Assembly (NCBI GenBank): GCA_964461265.1
Contig: CAYWTS010000006.1
Coordinates: forward strand, 22,429-86,428
From: CAYWTS01 sp964461265
Lineage (GTDB): Bacteria; Bacteroidota; Ignavibacteria; Tepidaquicellales; OLB5
Direction: 5' to 3'
DNA: 64,000 nt
A program made the position numbers and the translations under genes. The notes beneath the pieces are model-generated. The model was given only the letters and a program-made list of their open reading frames with translations. It was not told where the DNA came from and ran no database searches. Shown here one piece after another: positions 1 through 8,383 of this stretch. Positions within the stretch are counted from its first letter, which is position 1; each line of letters begins with the position of its first letter.

Positions 1-1070
1 CAACAGCGACCGAAACACCTTCATACCAGCTATATACCGAAGTATCAGCATTGAAACGCTTCATCCATTGCAATACACCTGTAGTTGAATATTTTGCTGT
101 AAGGTAATCATATCTTGTTTTTATACCTGCAATATAACCTGCAATATAAACATTTTTATATTTATCGAGTTCAATAGAGCGGGCAGCCATCCCCCCACTT
201 GTATTAGACCATAAAATATTACCTGAAGAATCATATTTTATTGTTATATCACCAATACCCGTATAACCTCCGCATAAATAAACATTGCAGTAATTATCAA
301 CAATCATATCATATACATTTGTCGCCCCGCCGGTTCCAAAATTTTTAATCCATAACTCTTGTCCATTTGTTGAATATTTAATTGTAGTAAATACATACCC
401 TGATGTACTGAGGCTGAATCCCGATACATATATTCCCTGCATTATCAACAGTTAATTTGTGTGCTTCATCAAAACTATGTGCCGAACCGTCATACTGCCT
501 TACCCACTGCTGCACTCCGTTTGAATCATATTTTACAGTACAGTAATCAAATAAACTTCCGGAATTGTAAGAGTAGCCTGTCACGTAAATATTATTAAGT
601 TTATCAAGATCTATTGCAAAAGAATAACGTCCTCCATTATTATTTCCGTAATAAAATGAAGCCCATTGCTGTTCACCTGACGAGTTGTACTTTACAGTAC
701 AAAAAGCAGTCCAACTGCCATTTGGATTCGATTCAGCATGACCAGTAATATATACATTACCAAAAGAATCTAATACCATTGCATTTGAACCAGCTTGGAA
801 TGAAGGAATGTTTTCAGGGTATAACCTTACCCATTTCTGCTGTACCTGTGCGTTTAAATAAGTGGTGAATAATGAAAAACAAAAAAGTAAAATAATAAAA
901 AAAGTGATGTAACTTTTTAAAAATGAAAAGTTTAGATTTGGGGTATTAATTAGCCTTTGCGGTTTTGGGACGCATTTGCAGGTTTTGGGTGATTTGTGTA
1001 AAAGGAACAAATGCAAGTTCCTCCATTTAAAAATCTTAATATAAAATAATAAACCAGGGAGCAATTGCAA
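1..1070 (-). pseudogene. Secreted SBBP beta-propeller repeat protein, 5' part, frameshifted and cut by window edge
   Basis: The reverse strand encodes a hydrophobic secretion signal (FIILLFCFSLFTTYLNAQ, ending near 845) followed by repeats of the form 'D..GNVYITGH....FCTVKYNSSGEQQW', typical of SBBP beta-propeller repeats in secreted proteins. The first frame stops at 378. The repeats continue in another frame from about 430 to the window edge (GNIYVSGFS...TTIKYSTNGQELW). The shift fits loss of one TA from an AT-rich dinucleotide run at about 427-434. The far start at 1070 is a TTG, and the first 50 or so residues do not look like part of a signal peptide, so the true start is uncertain. The family is usually cell-surface; function unknown. 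The rest of the gene, perhaps with a type IX sorting domain, lies outside. Either a pseudogene or a sequence error. Confidence 0.7.
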
Positions 1071-1100
1071 GGCAATTATTTTTACACTCGAATCAATTAG

Positions 1101-1120
1101 ATTCCCGTTTTCACGGGAAT
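1101..1120. repeat. Short palindrome, REP-like
   Basis: ATTCCCG-TTTTCA-CGGGAAT is an inverted repeat with 7-bp arms. It lies between the SBBP gene and the polyprenyl synthase gene. Close relatives occur at 2119-2138 and 30955-30974, so it belongs to a dispersed family. Confidence 0.6.
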
Positions 1121-1127
1121 GGTAAAA

Positions 1128-2105
1128 TTAATTCACCCGTTCACCTATAAATGATACAAATCCTGTGAGTATTTCCTTGGTTTCGGAGGGTTTAAACGGG
1201 GCTATTTTCGATTTGGCTAAGTTGCAGTATTCTGTGGTTTTGGATATTGTATAGTCAATACCTTTATGCTCTTTAATAAAGTCAAGTACTATCTGTTTTC
1301 CCTTTGAGGAAGCTCCGTTTTTAACAATACTTATTATTTCTTTAGCGTCTTTTTTTGCAGCGTTTTGGAGTGCATGTATTAGCGGCAGTGTGAATTTTTT
1401 CTCCTTCAGGTCAGCCCCCGAAAGCTTGCCCATAAGCTTTTTCTTGCCAACATAATCAAGCAGGTCATCCCTTAATTGAAATGCAATACCTGCATTTTCA
1501 CCGAATTCTGCAAGTGAAAGTACATGCCCGGAGTTTTTTGAAGTGCTTGATGCACCAAGCTCACAGCACGCAGCAAGAAGTGATGCTGTCTTATCGGCAA
1601 TAATTTTGAAATAGGTTTCTTCGTCAAGGTTCATCTTCCGGTTCTTCTGTATCTGCAGCAGTTCACCCTCACTCATTCTTTTAACTGCTTTGGAGGTAAT
1701 TTTGAGAAAATTAAACTCGTCATTTTCGAGTGCATGGAGTAGCCCGCGTGAGAGAAGATAATCACCCATCAGAACAGCAATTTTATTCTTCCACACAGCA
1801 TTAATTGACGCTACTCCCCTGCGGACTTTTGCATCATCTACAACATCATCATGAAGCAGAGTTGCAGTATGGAGCATTTCCACAAGCGTTGCTGCAATAT
1901 ATGTACGGCTGTTTATTTCGCCGCACAGCTTTGCCGAAAGCAGTACAAGTATGGGGCGTATCTTCTTGCCTTTTTGCCTGAGTATGTATTTGCTTATGAG
2001 GTCTACTAAAGCTACTCGTGACTTTATTGCAGTACGGAACTTTTTCCTGAACTCTTCAAGCTCACCCTGTATAGGTTTTGATATATATTTTAAGTCTAAA
2101 TCCAA
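1128..2105 (-). CDS. Polyprenyl diphosphate synthase (trans-isoprenyl synthase family)
   Basis: This enzyme extends an allylic diphosphate with isopentenyl diphosphate units to make the polyprenyl side chain of quinones. Both aspartate-rich motifs are visible: HDDVVDDAKVRRG around residues 85-97 (first motif, D86, D87 and D90) and QLRDDLLDY around 211-219 (second motif). The 325-residue length fits octaprenyl/heptaprenyl synthases (IspB/HepT type); chain length cannot be read from sequence. It is the last gene of a minus-strand run behind tatC, 75 bp away, with a REP-like palindrome between, so co-transcription is possible but not certain. Confidence 0.9.
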   Translation of the reverse strand: MDLDLKYISKPIQGELEEFRKKFRTAIKSRVALVDLISKYILRQKGKKIRPILVLLSAKLCGEINSRTYIAATLVEMLHTATLLHDDVVDDAKVRRGVASINAVWKNKIAVLMGDYLLSRGLLHALENDEFNFLKITSKAVKRMSEGELLQIQKNRKMNLDEETYFKIIADKTASLLAACCELGASSTSKNSGHVLSLAEFGENAGIAFQLRDDLLDYVGKKKLMGKLSGADLKEKKFTLPLIHALQNAAKKDAKEIISIVKNGASSKGKQIVLDFIKEHKGIDYTISKTTEYCNLAKSKIAPFKPSETKEILTGFVSFIGERVN

Positions 2106-2118
2106 ATTCTTAAATGTT

Positions 2119-2166
2119 ATTCCCGCGAAAGCGGGAATCTACAAAATTATTCCGCTCCTACGGAGC
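2119..2166. repeat. REP-like palindromic pair
   Basis: ATTCCCGC-GAAA-GCGGGAAT (2119-2138) is a perfect 8-bp-arm hairpin. A second small hairpin, GCTCC-TAC-GGAGC, follows at 2154-2166. The pair lies between tatC and the polyprenyl synthase gene. The first hairpin is the same type as those at 1101-1120 and 30955-30974. Confidence 0.6.
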
Positions 2167-2180
2167 TATGAATTAAAACA

Positions 2181-2675
2181 CTAACTTTTTTTCTGTGCAA
2201 TAACCGAAATCAGTATACTTATCTCATACAATAGCAGCAGCGGAACACCAAGCAATAACTGGCTTGTTACATCGGGGCTAGGCGTTAAAATACCTGCAAG
2301 AAGCAGTATTAAAACTATTGCATGTTTACGGTATTTCCGCATAAACCGAGGCGTAAGTATACCGAGCTTAGATAAAAAGAACGAAACCATAGGTAATTCG
2401 AACACAATACCAGCAGTAAGCATAACGGAAATTACAAAGCTGAAATATTCATTAATAGCTATATTATTCTGTATCGATTGTGTCCCGAAAGCTGCGAAGA
2501 ACTTTAATGCNNNNNNNNNNNNNNNNNNNNNNNNNNNNNNNNNNNNNNNNNNNNNNNNNNNNNNNNNNNNNNNNNNNNNNNNNNNNNNNNNNNNNNNNNN
2601 NNNNNNNNNNTCGAGGAACGGCATTTCGGATTTTTCGTTTAAATCATTTTTTGAATTGCCATTACCTTCTGCCAT
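2181..2675 (-). CDS. tatC: Sec-independent protein translocase TatC, interrupted by an assembly gap
   Basis: TatC is the multi-spanning inner-membrane receptor of the twin-arginine export pathway, which moves folded proteins. Before the gap the protein reads MAEGNGN...EMPFL, matching the cytoplasmic N-terminus that precedes the conserved HLxELR region. After the gap it reads ALKFFAAFG...FSFVISVMLTAGIVFELP...GILTPSPDVTSQ, matching the last part of TatC including the TPPDxxSQ region. By comparison with E. coli TatC about 115-125 residues are missing, so the 100-N spacer is shorter than the real DNA (roughly 350 bp), and the uninterrupted reading frame through the Ns is accidental. The start lies 1 bp past the doc stop. 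No tatA/tatB gene is in the window. Confidence 0.88.
   Translation of the reverse strand: MAEGNGNSKNDLNEKSEMPFLXXXXXXXXXXXXXXXXXXXXXXXXXXXXXXXXXXALKFFAAFGTQSIQNNIAINEYFSFVISVMLTAGIVFELPMVSFFLSKLGILTPRFMRKYRKHAIVLILLLAGILTPSPDVTSQLLLGVPLLLLYEISILISVIAQKKS
2511..2610. other. Assembly gap (100 N)
   Basis: A run of exactly 100 N inside tatC, the usual placeholder for a gap of unknown size. Comparison with TatC proteins suggests that about 350 bp are really missing. Confidence 0.99.
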
Positions 2676-2676
2676 T

Positions 2677-3069
2677 TTAATTCATTTTACTTATTCTGTT
2701 GGCAATCCATGATTTAATGTAGTCTAAACCTACCTTACTTTTAGCAATATCAAGAACAAATTCAATAATTTCATCATTTGTAAAATTCCAGTCAAAGTTA
2801 TTTTCCCTAAGAAATATTTTCGTAACAAGAGAAGCAGTTCTCTTATTTCCGTCTAAAAAGGGATGATTCTTAATCATTGAATGAATTAGCACAGCAGCTT
2901 TATCACTTATCTCTGGGTATAACTCTGTTCCGTTAGCCAAACCATAAAAAGGTCTGAACAGTGCTGAAAGAAGCAGGTTTTTACTTATAAGTCCCGGTTC
3001 ACCACCTAATTCATCAATAAGATTGTCATGTAATTTAATTATAACATCCGGGTCTTTTATAGCCATCAC
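2677..3069 (-). CDS. doc: Doc/Fic-family toxin (death-on-curing type)
   Basis: The 130-residue protein has the Fic/Doc signature HPFLDGNKRTA at residues 69-79, with the expected His69, Asp73, Asn75, Lys76 and Arg77. The NKR form and short length put it with Doc, whose studied member phosphorylates and inactivates EF-Tu, rather than with AMP-transferring Fic enzymes (GNGRxxR). Its start overlaps the stop of the upstream 175-residue gene by 4 bp (ATGA-type coupling), the usual layout of a toxin-antitoxin pair. It is followed 1 bp later by tatC. The partner does not look like Phd or AbrB antitoxins. Confidence 0.85.
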   Translation of the reverse strand: MMAIKDPDVIIKLHDNLIDELGGEPGLISKNLLLSALFRPFYGLANGTELYPEISDKAAVLIHSMIKNHPFLDGNKRTASLVTKIFLRENNFDWNFTNDEIIEFVLDIAKSKVGLDYIKSWIANRISKMN

Positions 3070-3593
3070 AGGTTAGCTAATTTCTTCCACGCCTCTTTAT
3101 TCTTCTCTACAATTTCTTTGTATTCTTCTGAATTCTCGTCTAATACTTTTTTAGCCCCTTCGTATATTTTCTTGATACCCTCTTCGGAATTTATTTCGTA
3201 AGTTTCTTCTTTTACAACTGAACTGTTAATCTCATTAATTCTACGAATCTCGTTATCAAATTGTTTAATGATATATTGGCAATAAATATCTCTATCGGAT
3301 TCTCTTTTAAACGAAAATTCTATAAGTTCTAAATCCTCAAAATTTATAAATCCTTCTTCATCAGTTTTTAGAGTTAATAAATAATTAGAACTCACAAATT
3401 TTGAATCACCTAAAAATTTGGTTTCTGTTATTTTGCAATTTGCAGGATGAAGTGGGATATGTACAGGACTTAATTCGGTAATTCTTAAAATTTCATCTTC
3501 TGTAATATCAGCAATTTTAAACTTAACACTGAATATATATCCTTGTGAATCCTGAATATATTTGTTTCGCTCTTTTATTACTTTTATTTTCAT
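3066..3593 (-). CDS. Hypothetical protein, candidate antitoxin partner of Doc
   Basis: I do not recognise this 175-residue protein. The N-terminal ~110 residues look like mixed alpha/beta with many beta stretches (YIFSVKFKIADI, YLLTLKTDEEGFINFEDL). The C-terminal ~55 residues are charged and helical (EEGIKKIYEGAKKVLDENSE, EIVEKNKEAWKKL), which is where Doc-neutralising segments sit in Phd. It has no ribbon-helix-helix, AbrB or Phd-like DNA-binding N-terminus that I can see, and it is more than twice the usual antitoxin length. The 4-bp overlap with doc and the palindrome-rich upstream region suggest an autoregulated pair. The antitoxin role is inferred from position only. Confidence 0.6.
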   Translation of the reverse strand: MKIKVIKERNKYIQDSQGYIFSVKFKIADITEDEILRITELSPVHIPLHPANCKITETKFLGDSKFVSSNYLLTLKTDEEGFINFEDLELIEFSFKRESDRDIYCQYIIKQFDNEIRRINEINSSVVKEETYEINSEEGIKKIYEGAKKVLDENSEEYKEIVEKNKEAWKKLANL

Positions 3594-3647
3594 TTTAAAA
3601 ATATACGATTCATAAACTAAATTGGAAATCCCATTACATTCATCATA

Positions 3648-3749
3648 AAACAGTTAAAACTGTTTAAACACTAATTTATCATAATCAACACCTCGTTTAA
3701 ATGAGGTGTTAATGTTGAAAACCTCAGTATATTAACCGTTTCAACGGTT
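3648..3749. repeat. Three consecutive palindromes upstream of the toxin pair
   Basis: Perfect or near-perfect inverted repeats occur at 3648-3665 (AAACAGTT-AA-AACTGTTT), 3687-3710 (AACACCTC-8nt-GAGGTGTT) and 3734-3749 (AACCGTT-TC-AACGGTT). They fill the interval between glyA and the 175-residue gene. They could be REP-like repeats, the glyA-side boundary, or operators for the toxin pair; sequence alone does not decide. Confidence 0.6.
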
Positions 3750-3796
3750 TAATTATTAAAAAATAACTTAGGTAAATAAACTAAATAAACTTATTT

Positions 3797-5101
3797 TCAT
3801 AACATAGTAAACAATTCCGGGTAGAGCGGGAATTCCGCTGTAATATCCTCGATCCTCTTTCTCACGTCATCTTTTATTGCTTCATTTCCCGGATTTGATA
3901 TAATATCATTAATCATTACAGCAATTTTTTCCATTTCCGGTTCTTTCATATTGCGTGTGGTAAGTGCGGGTGTGCCTATCCTGATACCGCTGGTAATAAG
4001 CGGACTTTTATCATCGAAAGGTACAGCATTTTTATTTACCGTAATACCTACATCGTCAAGTGATTCCTGTGCCTGTTTACCGGTGAGATTTTTATTCCTC
4101 AGGTCTATTAACATTAAATGATTATCGGTACCGCCTGATATCACTTTAAATCCGAATTCAATAAGTTTTTTAGCAAGCATCTGAGCATTTTTTATCACCT
4201 GCCCTGCATATTCTTTAAATTTCTCGTCCTGTGCTTCTTTAAATGCAACTGCTTTGGCTGCTATTACATGCATTAAAGGACCTCCCTGTATGCCAGGAAT
4301 TACCATAGAGTCAATAAGTTCACTCATCATCTTCACCCGCCCCGATTTCGGTGCTTTTATTCCGAAAGGATTTTCGAAATCTTTCCCCATCAGTATCAAG
4401 CCCCCGCGGGGTCCTCTCAGTGTTTTATGAGTAGTGGAAGTAACTACATGACAATGAGGCAGGGGGTCATCAAGGAAACCTTTTGCAATCAAACCTGCGG
4501 GATGTGCAATATCTGCAAGCAGAAATGCCCCGACGGTATCTGCAATTTCCCTGAATCTTTTATAATCGATATTTCTTGAATATGCACTTGCACCTACTGT
4601 TATCATTTTGGGAACCTCTTTTAAAACCAGTTCCTGTATCATGTCGTAATCAAGCACCTCTGTTTCGGGATTGATACCGTATTGCGTAAAATTATAAAGC
4701 TGTCCCGAAAAATTTACAGGGGAACCATGAGTTAAGTGGCCGCCGTGGGAAAGGTCCATACCCATAACCTTATCGCCGGGTTTAACAAGGGTAAAGTAAA
4801 CTGCCATATTTGCCTGTGAACCGGAATGCGGCTGGACATTAGAATACTCGGCATTAAACAGTTCTTTTACCCTATCTCTTGCAAGGTTTTCTGCCACGTC
4901 CACAAATTCGCAACCTCCGTAATATCTCTTTCCCGGATATCCTTCGGCATACTTGTTTGTTAACACCGAACCCATTGCTTCCATTACCTCGATGCTTGTA
5001 AAATTCTCCGAGGCAATCATTTCAAGCTTGTTATTTTGTCTGTTTAGCTCGTTCTTTAATGTGTTGTATATCTGAAGATCAGATTCTTGAAGTCTGGACA
5101 T
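3797..5101 (-). CDS. glyA: Serine hydroxymethyltransferase
   Basis: This PLP enzyme interconverts serine plus tetrahydrofolate with glycine plus methylene-tetrahydrofolate and is the main one-carbon source. The PLP lysine motif is clear: TSTTHKTLRGPRGG with Lys226. Also present are YAEGYPGKRYYGG (51-63), SGSQANMAVY (93-102) and the substrate-side HGGHLTHGSPVNFSG (119-133). The 434-residue length is normal. It stands alone on the minus strand, with 164 bp of non-coding DNA before the next gene upstream. It provides the one-carbon-loaded folate pool that the FtcD protein at 23326 also feeds. Confidence 0.97.
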   Translation of the reverse strand: MSRLQESDLQIYNTLKNELNRQNNKLEMIASENFTSIEVMEAMGSVLTNKYAEGYPGKRYYGGCEFVDVAENLARDRVKELFNAEYSNVQPHSGSQANMAVYFTLVKPGDKVMGMDLSHGGHLTHGSPVNFSGQLYNFTQYGINPETEVLDYDMIQELVLKEVPKMITVGASAYSRNIDYKRFREIADTVGAFLLADIAHPAGLIAKGFLDDPLPHCHVVTSTTHKTLRGPRGGLILMGKDFENPFGIKAPKSGRVKMMSELIDSMVIPGIQGGPLMHVIAAKAVAFKEAQDEKFKEYAGQVIKNAQMLAKKLIEFGFKVISGGTDNHLMLIDLRNKNLTGKQAQESLDDVGITVNKNAVPFDDKSPLITSGIRIGTPALTTRNMKEPEMEKIAVMINDIISNPGNEAIKDDVRKRIEDITAEFPLYPELFTML

Positions 5102-5265
5102 GTTATTTATTTATTGATACATTTTATTAGTTAATCAATAATTTATATGCTTATATAGCCATCATATAAATTTTAGCCAATTGTGTCATGGCTTTTTTCC
5201 TTAGTGATTAATGACTATAAAAAATAAGTTTTTGCGAAGTATCAGACGCAGTTCGTCTACCTTTA

Positions 5266-6525
5266 TCAATAATCTTTCGGTCTTATAAACCATAACTCAC
5301 TTATGTTTATTGCTGCACTGATTTTGAAAATATCTTCCCTCACGAGTCCATCGGAAGTTTTCCCTTTTCTCGTGTAATTGAAAACGATGTCTAATTTATT
5401 AAACGCACTAATTGGCAATCCAAATCCAATGCTGAATCCATACGAAACAAGATTGTAACCATTAACTCTAATATAATCGGCAGTATAATTAGCACCAAGC
5501 CTTAGTGATATTCTGTTAAGGAATGAAGCATCAGGTTTTTTACTTTCTGTGAATTCGATACCAACACCTGCTTTGTATGAATTTTTAATTTCACCCGGGT
5601 GCTGCCCGTAATATTTGTATTTATCCCAGTTACGGTAAATAAAATCGGCTGCAATAATAAGCCTGTTATTAATTTCTTTTGATATCCCAACTCCAAATGT
5701 CAGGGGGATATCAAGTTTGCCTTCGGTAAAGCTTACGGAGTCAGTTTTCGACACTTTCTCAAAGGTACCGCTAATAGCAGAATTAAACTTTGCCGGAGTT
5801 GAAAAATACAGACCTAAATTCAGGTCGTTAAGCTTTTTAGAGCTAAAGAGCTTTCCGAATCCGTCAAAAATCAGCCCGGTATTAAAATAATACCCAGAGA
5901 TTGTATTGGTGATAGTATTCCTTGTATCAAATATTGCAGTATTATCAAAATCAATTTGGTTGGTTTTTTCAATATCACCAAACGTGTAATTGAATTGAAC
6001 GCCTAAACTGAGATATTTAAATAACAGGTATGATAACCCTGCTGAAAACCTGTTAAGTCCGCCGTTTCCACGATAGTATTGAGTGAAAGCTTCCCCAAGA
6101 GATGAGCCCCTGGTTTGTATATCATAGTTAACAATGCTGTACTTATTCAAGCCAACGTTCATTATCCATCCATTTCCTGAATTAATGGGTATCGACAAAT
6201 TAAATCCCTCGAAATCTGCGTATACCCTGTTGGAAGTATTGGATCCATCGGTAGATTTAAAACCCTGAATAGTTAAGCCTGTTGAAAATATCGTGTATTT
6301 TATTTTCGTCCAAGCTGCGGGATTTAAGGTGTTATTATAGTTACCGTGAAGAGATAATCCGGTTATTCCCATTCCTTCCGCCCTGATACTTGATGAATAA
6401 TCCAAATCACCCAGACCGTAAACAGAATAAACAGAACCGCCGTTTTTATCCTGACTAAATACCGCTGCTTGAAACCGGAAAAATATTGAAATCAGAACTA
6501 TTATTTTAATAAAATTTCGTCTCAT
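5266..6525 (-). CDS. Outer-membrane beta-barrel protein, FadL/PorV-like
   Basis: A signal peptide (MRRNFIKIIVLISIFFRFQA...FSQ) is followed by about 395 residues of alternating amphipathic strands with Gly/Tyr/Phe-rich turns. The motif 'GMGITGLSL...NPAAW' near residues 52-72 is typical of PorV/FadL-like barrels of the Bacteroidota group. The end (LWFIRPKDY) carries no clear sorting domain. The start overlaps the stop of the upstream lipoprotein gene (ATGA), so the two are translationally coupled and probably work together in the outer membrane. Substrate and role are unknown. It appears to be the last gene of the glgA-gmhB-lipoprotein-barrel run. Confidence 0.7.
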   Translation of the reverse strand: MRRNFIKIIVLISIFFRFQAAVFSQDKNGGSVYSVYGLGDLDYSSSIRAEGMGITGLSLHGNYNNTLNPAAWTKIKYTIFSTGLTIQGFKSTDGSNTSNRVYADFEGFNLSIPINSGNGWIMNVGLNKYSIVNYDIQTRGSSLGEAFTQYYRGNGGLNRFSAGLSYLLFKYLSLGVQFNYTFGDIEKTNQIDFDNTAIFDTRNTITNTISGYYFNTGLIFDGFGKLFSSKKLNDLNLGLYFSTPAKFNSAISGTFEKVSKTDSVSFTEGKLDIPLTFGVGISKEINNRLIIAADFIYRNWDKYKYYGQHPGEIKNSYKAGVGIEFTESKKPDASFLNRISLRLGANYTADYIRVNGYNLVSYGFSIGFGLPISAFNKLDIVFNYTRKGKTSDGLVREDIFKISAAINISELWFIRPKDY

Positions 6526-7721
6526 GGCGTTATCCTCGGAGTGTATTTGATTACCACACGCGGTCTTTTTGAAGGATCAGATGCATTAACATCATAGAAA
6601 ACGAACCTGTCAAGATTTGTATATTGATTGTAGGGTCTGAGTATTACACCGTAATTATTATCTCCCTGAAGCCACCTCTGAAATGGAAGTATAATCCTTA
6701 CCGAATACTGATTGCTGTTTCCCGAAACCTGGCTTGCAGTATAAACGTTATTTTCAAACGAGCCCGAGGTATCAGTAACATAGTTTAAGGCTATCTGGTA
6801 AGATGTTTGTGAAGTAAATATGGAATTAGATGCATCGAGCGTAAAGTAAATCTGTGCATCATTGATAGTTGCCGTTGAAGGGATTTTTGACATATCAAAC
6901 TTCAGAATCTGGTTAATAGCTACACCTGCCTGAAGAGTAAAGGTTCCGATTTGAATTGGAATATTTGCCGTAGCAAGAAATACATTCGAGGTTGCGGTAT
7001 AGTCGAGAGTATCAGTTTGGTTATTCTTCGTTACAATAATTCTTAATGCAGGAGCAACCGAGGATCCTTCCTGGTTTGAGTAAAAACCCTTTAATACGCT
7101 TGATGAATTATTCGGGATTAATCCTATCCCGTAATTTTTTTCCGGATAATTTGTATCGGCTGTATATTCAAGCCAGTCTTTTATAAGCTGTTGATTCAAA
7201 TTAACAGTTATCTTCTGGGAATCCTGTGCCGGGACTCCGGTATAGCTGCCTTGTGATACATTTCCGATTACTGAGCTTGTAAGGGAATCGTAGGTTATGG
7301 ACCAATAATTAATGTTTTGAAGAACCCGGTATATATCGAAAGATAATTGCCCGAGTGAATCGGTAAAAGAATTCGGATAATAGTAATTCCTGTAAGTAAG
7401 TGTCAGTACTGCAGAATTTACCACGGCACTGTCATAATCAGGACTAAGGGAAAATTTTATTAATGCTTTGGAGATAAAATCATTTTTTATCCCGATTATA
7501 ATATTATTAGATGCAGAGTTGTTTACATACTTTCTGATAGGTGTAGAGGTTATGTTCATAGTATCTTTAGAAGAATCAAAAATTCTTACCCCTGTTGTCT
7601 CGGATGGAGGAATAAAGTTTAATCCAACCGAGCCTGGTTCATCAGTGCAGCCTGATAAGCTATAAATTATACCTGAAACTATAAAAAGAAGCAACAGGTA
7701 ACGTAAAAAATTAAAAAGCAT
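6522..7721 (-). CDS. Lipoprotein with repeated beta-sandwich domains (DNRLRE/DUF4270-like)
   Basis: Starting at the ATG of MLFNFLRYLLLLF (7721), the protein has a strong lipoprotein signal ending in the lipobox LSGC. This start lies 4 bp past the gmhB stop and removes 23 non-signal residues of a longer open frame. The mature part (about 375 residues) has two blocks of the form 'AVVNSAVLTLTYRNYY' and 'ATINDAQIYFTLDAS', each followed by 'W' and 'KDWL/QRWL' segments, typical of DNRLRE/DUF4270-like beta-sandwich proteins of the cell surface. It is coupled by overlap to the outer-membrane barrel gene, so a surface complex is likely. The family assignment is from pattern only. Confidence 0.65.
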   Translation of the reverse strand: MLFNFLRYLLLLFIVSGIIYSLSGCTDEPGSVGLNFIPPSETTGVRIFDSSKDTMNITSTPIRKYVNNSASNNIIIGIKNDFISKALIKFSLSPDYDSAVVNSAVLTLTYRNYYYPNSFTDSLGQLSFDIYRVLQNINYWSITYDSLTSSVIGNVSQGSYTGVPAQDSQKITVNLNQQLIKDWLEYTADTNYPEKNYGIGLIPNNSSSVLKGFYSNQEGSSVAPALRIIVTKNNQTDTLDYTATSNVFLATANIPIQIGTFTLQAGVAINQILKFDMSKIPSTATINDAQIYFTLDASNSIFTSQTSYQIALNYVTDTSGSFENNVYTASQVSGNSNQYSVRIILPFQRWLQGDNNYGVILRPYNQYTNLDRFVFYDVNASDPSKRPRVVIKYTPRITP

Positions 7722-7725
7722 TTTT

Positions 7726-8343
7726 TTATAAAGTATAATTTGTCTGAATATATTTAACAGCATCGAATAAATTATTGGCAATAAACTCAATATTTAGCTT
7801 TTCATCAAGACATTTTGAATATGTCCGTTTGCCATATCCTGTAAGGACAAGTATATTTTTCAATCCTGCATTGGCTCCGCATTGCATATCTGTGATATAA
7901 TCGCCTATCATATAAGAATTTGTGAGGTCTAAATTATATCTTTCTTTTGCTTTCATTATCATGCCTGTTGCCGGTTTTCGGCAATTATCTTCCTTTGAAT
8001 ACCTTTCAACCACACCGCCTGAAAAATAAGGACAATAAAATATATCATCAATTATTGCATTAGAATCGCAGGCAAGCAATAACTGGTTCATCCTGTTATG
8101 AATTCGTGATAAGTCATCTTCGGTAAGATACCCGCGGGCAACAGCAGATTGATTTGTAATTACAATGATCTTAAAACCCAACCCTTTTGCAAGTGCAATA
8201 GCAGAAGCCGAGCCTTCTATGAGTTCAACCTGCTCCTCTTTTATCAGATAACCGTAAGCTTCTGGTTCAGGGGGCTGGCCCGTTACTTCTTTTAAAATTG
8301 TGCCGTCTCTATCCAGAAAAATTGCTCTTGCTAATTCTTTCAC
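7726..8343 (-). CDS. gmhB: D-glycero-D-manno-heptose 1,7-bisphosphate phosphatase (HAD family)
   Basis: This HAD phosphatase removes the 7-phosphate from heptose bisphosphate on the way to ADP-heptose for LPS core. The first HAD motif is FLDRDGTI with nucleophile Asp11 and acid/base Asp13. ITNQSAVARGY supplies motif 2, KPATGM the lysine motif, and GDYITDMQCGANAG the final acidic motif. GmhB normally binds zinc through a four-cysteine cluster; only CPYFSGG...NCRKP is seen here, giving two of the four Cys, so zinc binding may be altered. It sits 40 bp downstream of glgA and 4 bp before a lipoprotein gene. Histidinol phosphatase is the main alternative. Confidence 0.82.
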   Translation of the reverse strand: MKELARAIFLDRDGTILKEVTGQPPEPEAYGYLIKEEQVELIEGSASAIALAKGLGFKIIVITNQSAVARGYLTEDDLSRIHNRMNQLLLACDSNAIIDDIFYCPYFSGGVVERYSKEDNCRKPATGMIMKAKERYNLDLTNSYMIGDYITDMQCGANAGLKNILVLTGYGKRTYSKCLDEKLNIEFIANNLFDAVKYIQTNYTL

Positions 8344-8383
8344 CGGGTCAAGCGTGTCTGTTTAATAAAAAAATTAATGCAGG

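Noticed and set aside
3066..3593. Canonical Phd-type antitoxin
   Set aside because: Length and N-terminus do not fit Phd; kept only as a candidate partner by position.
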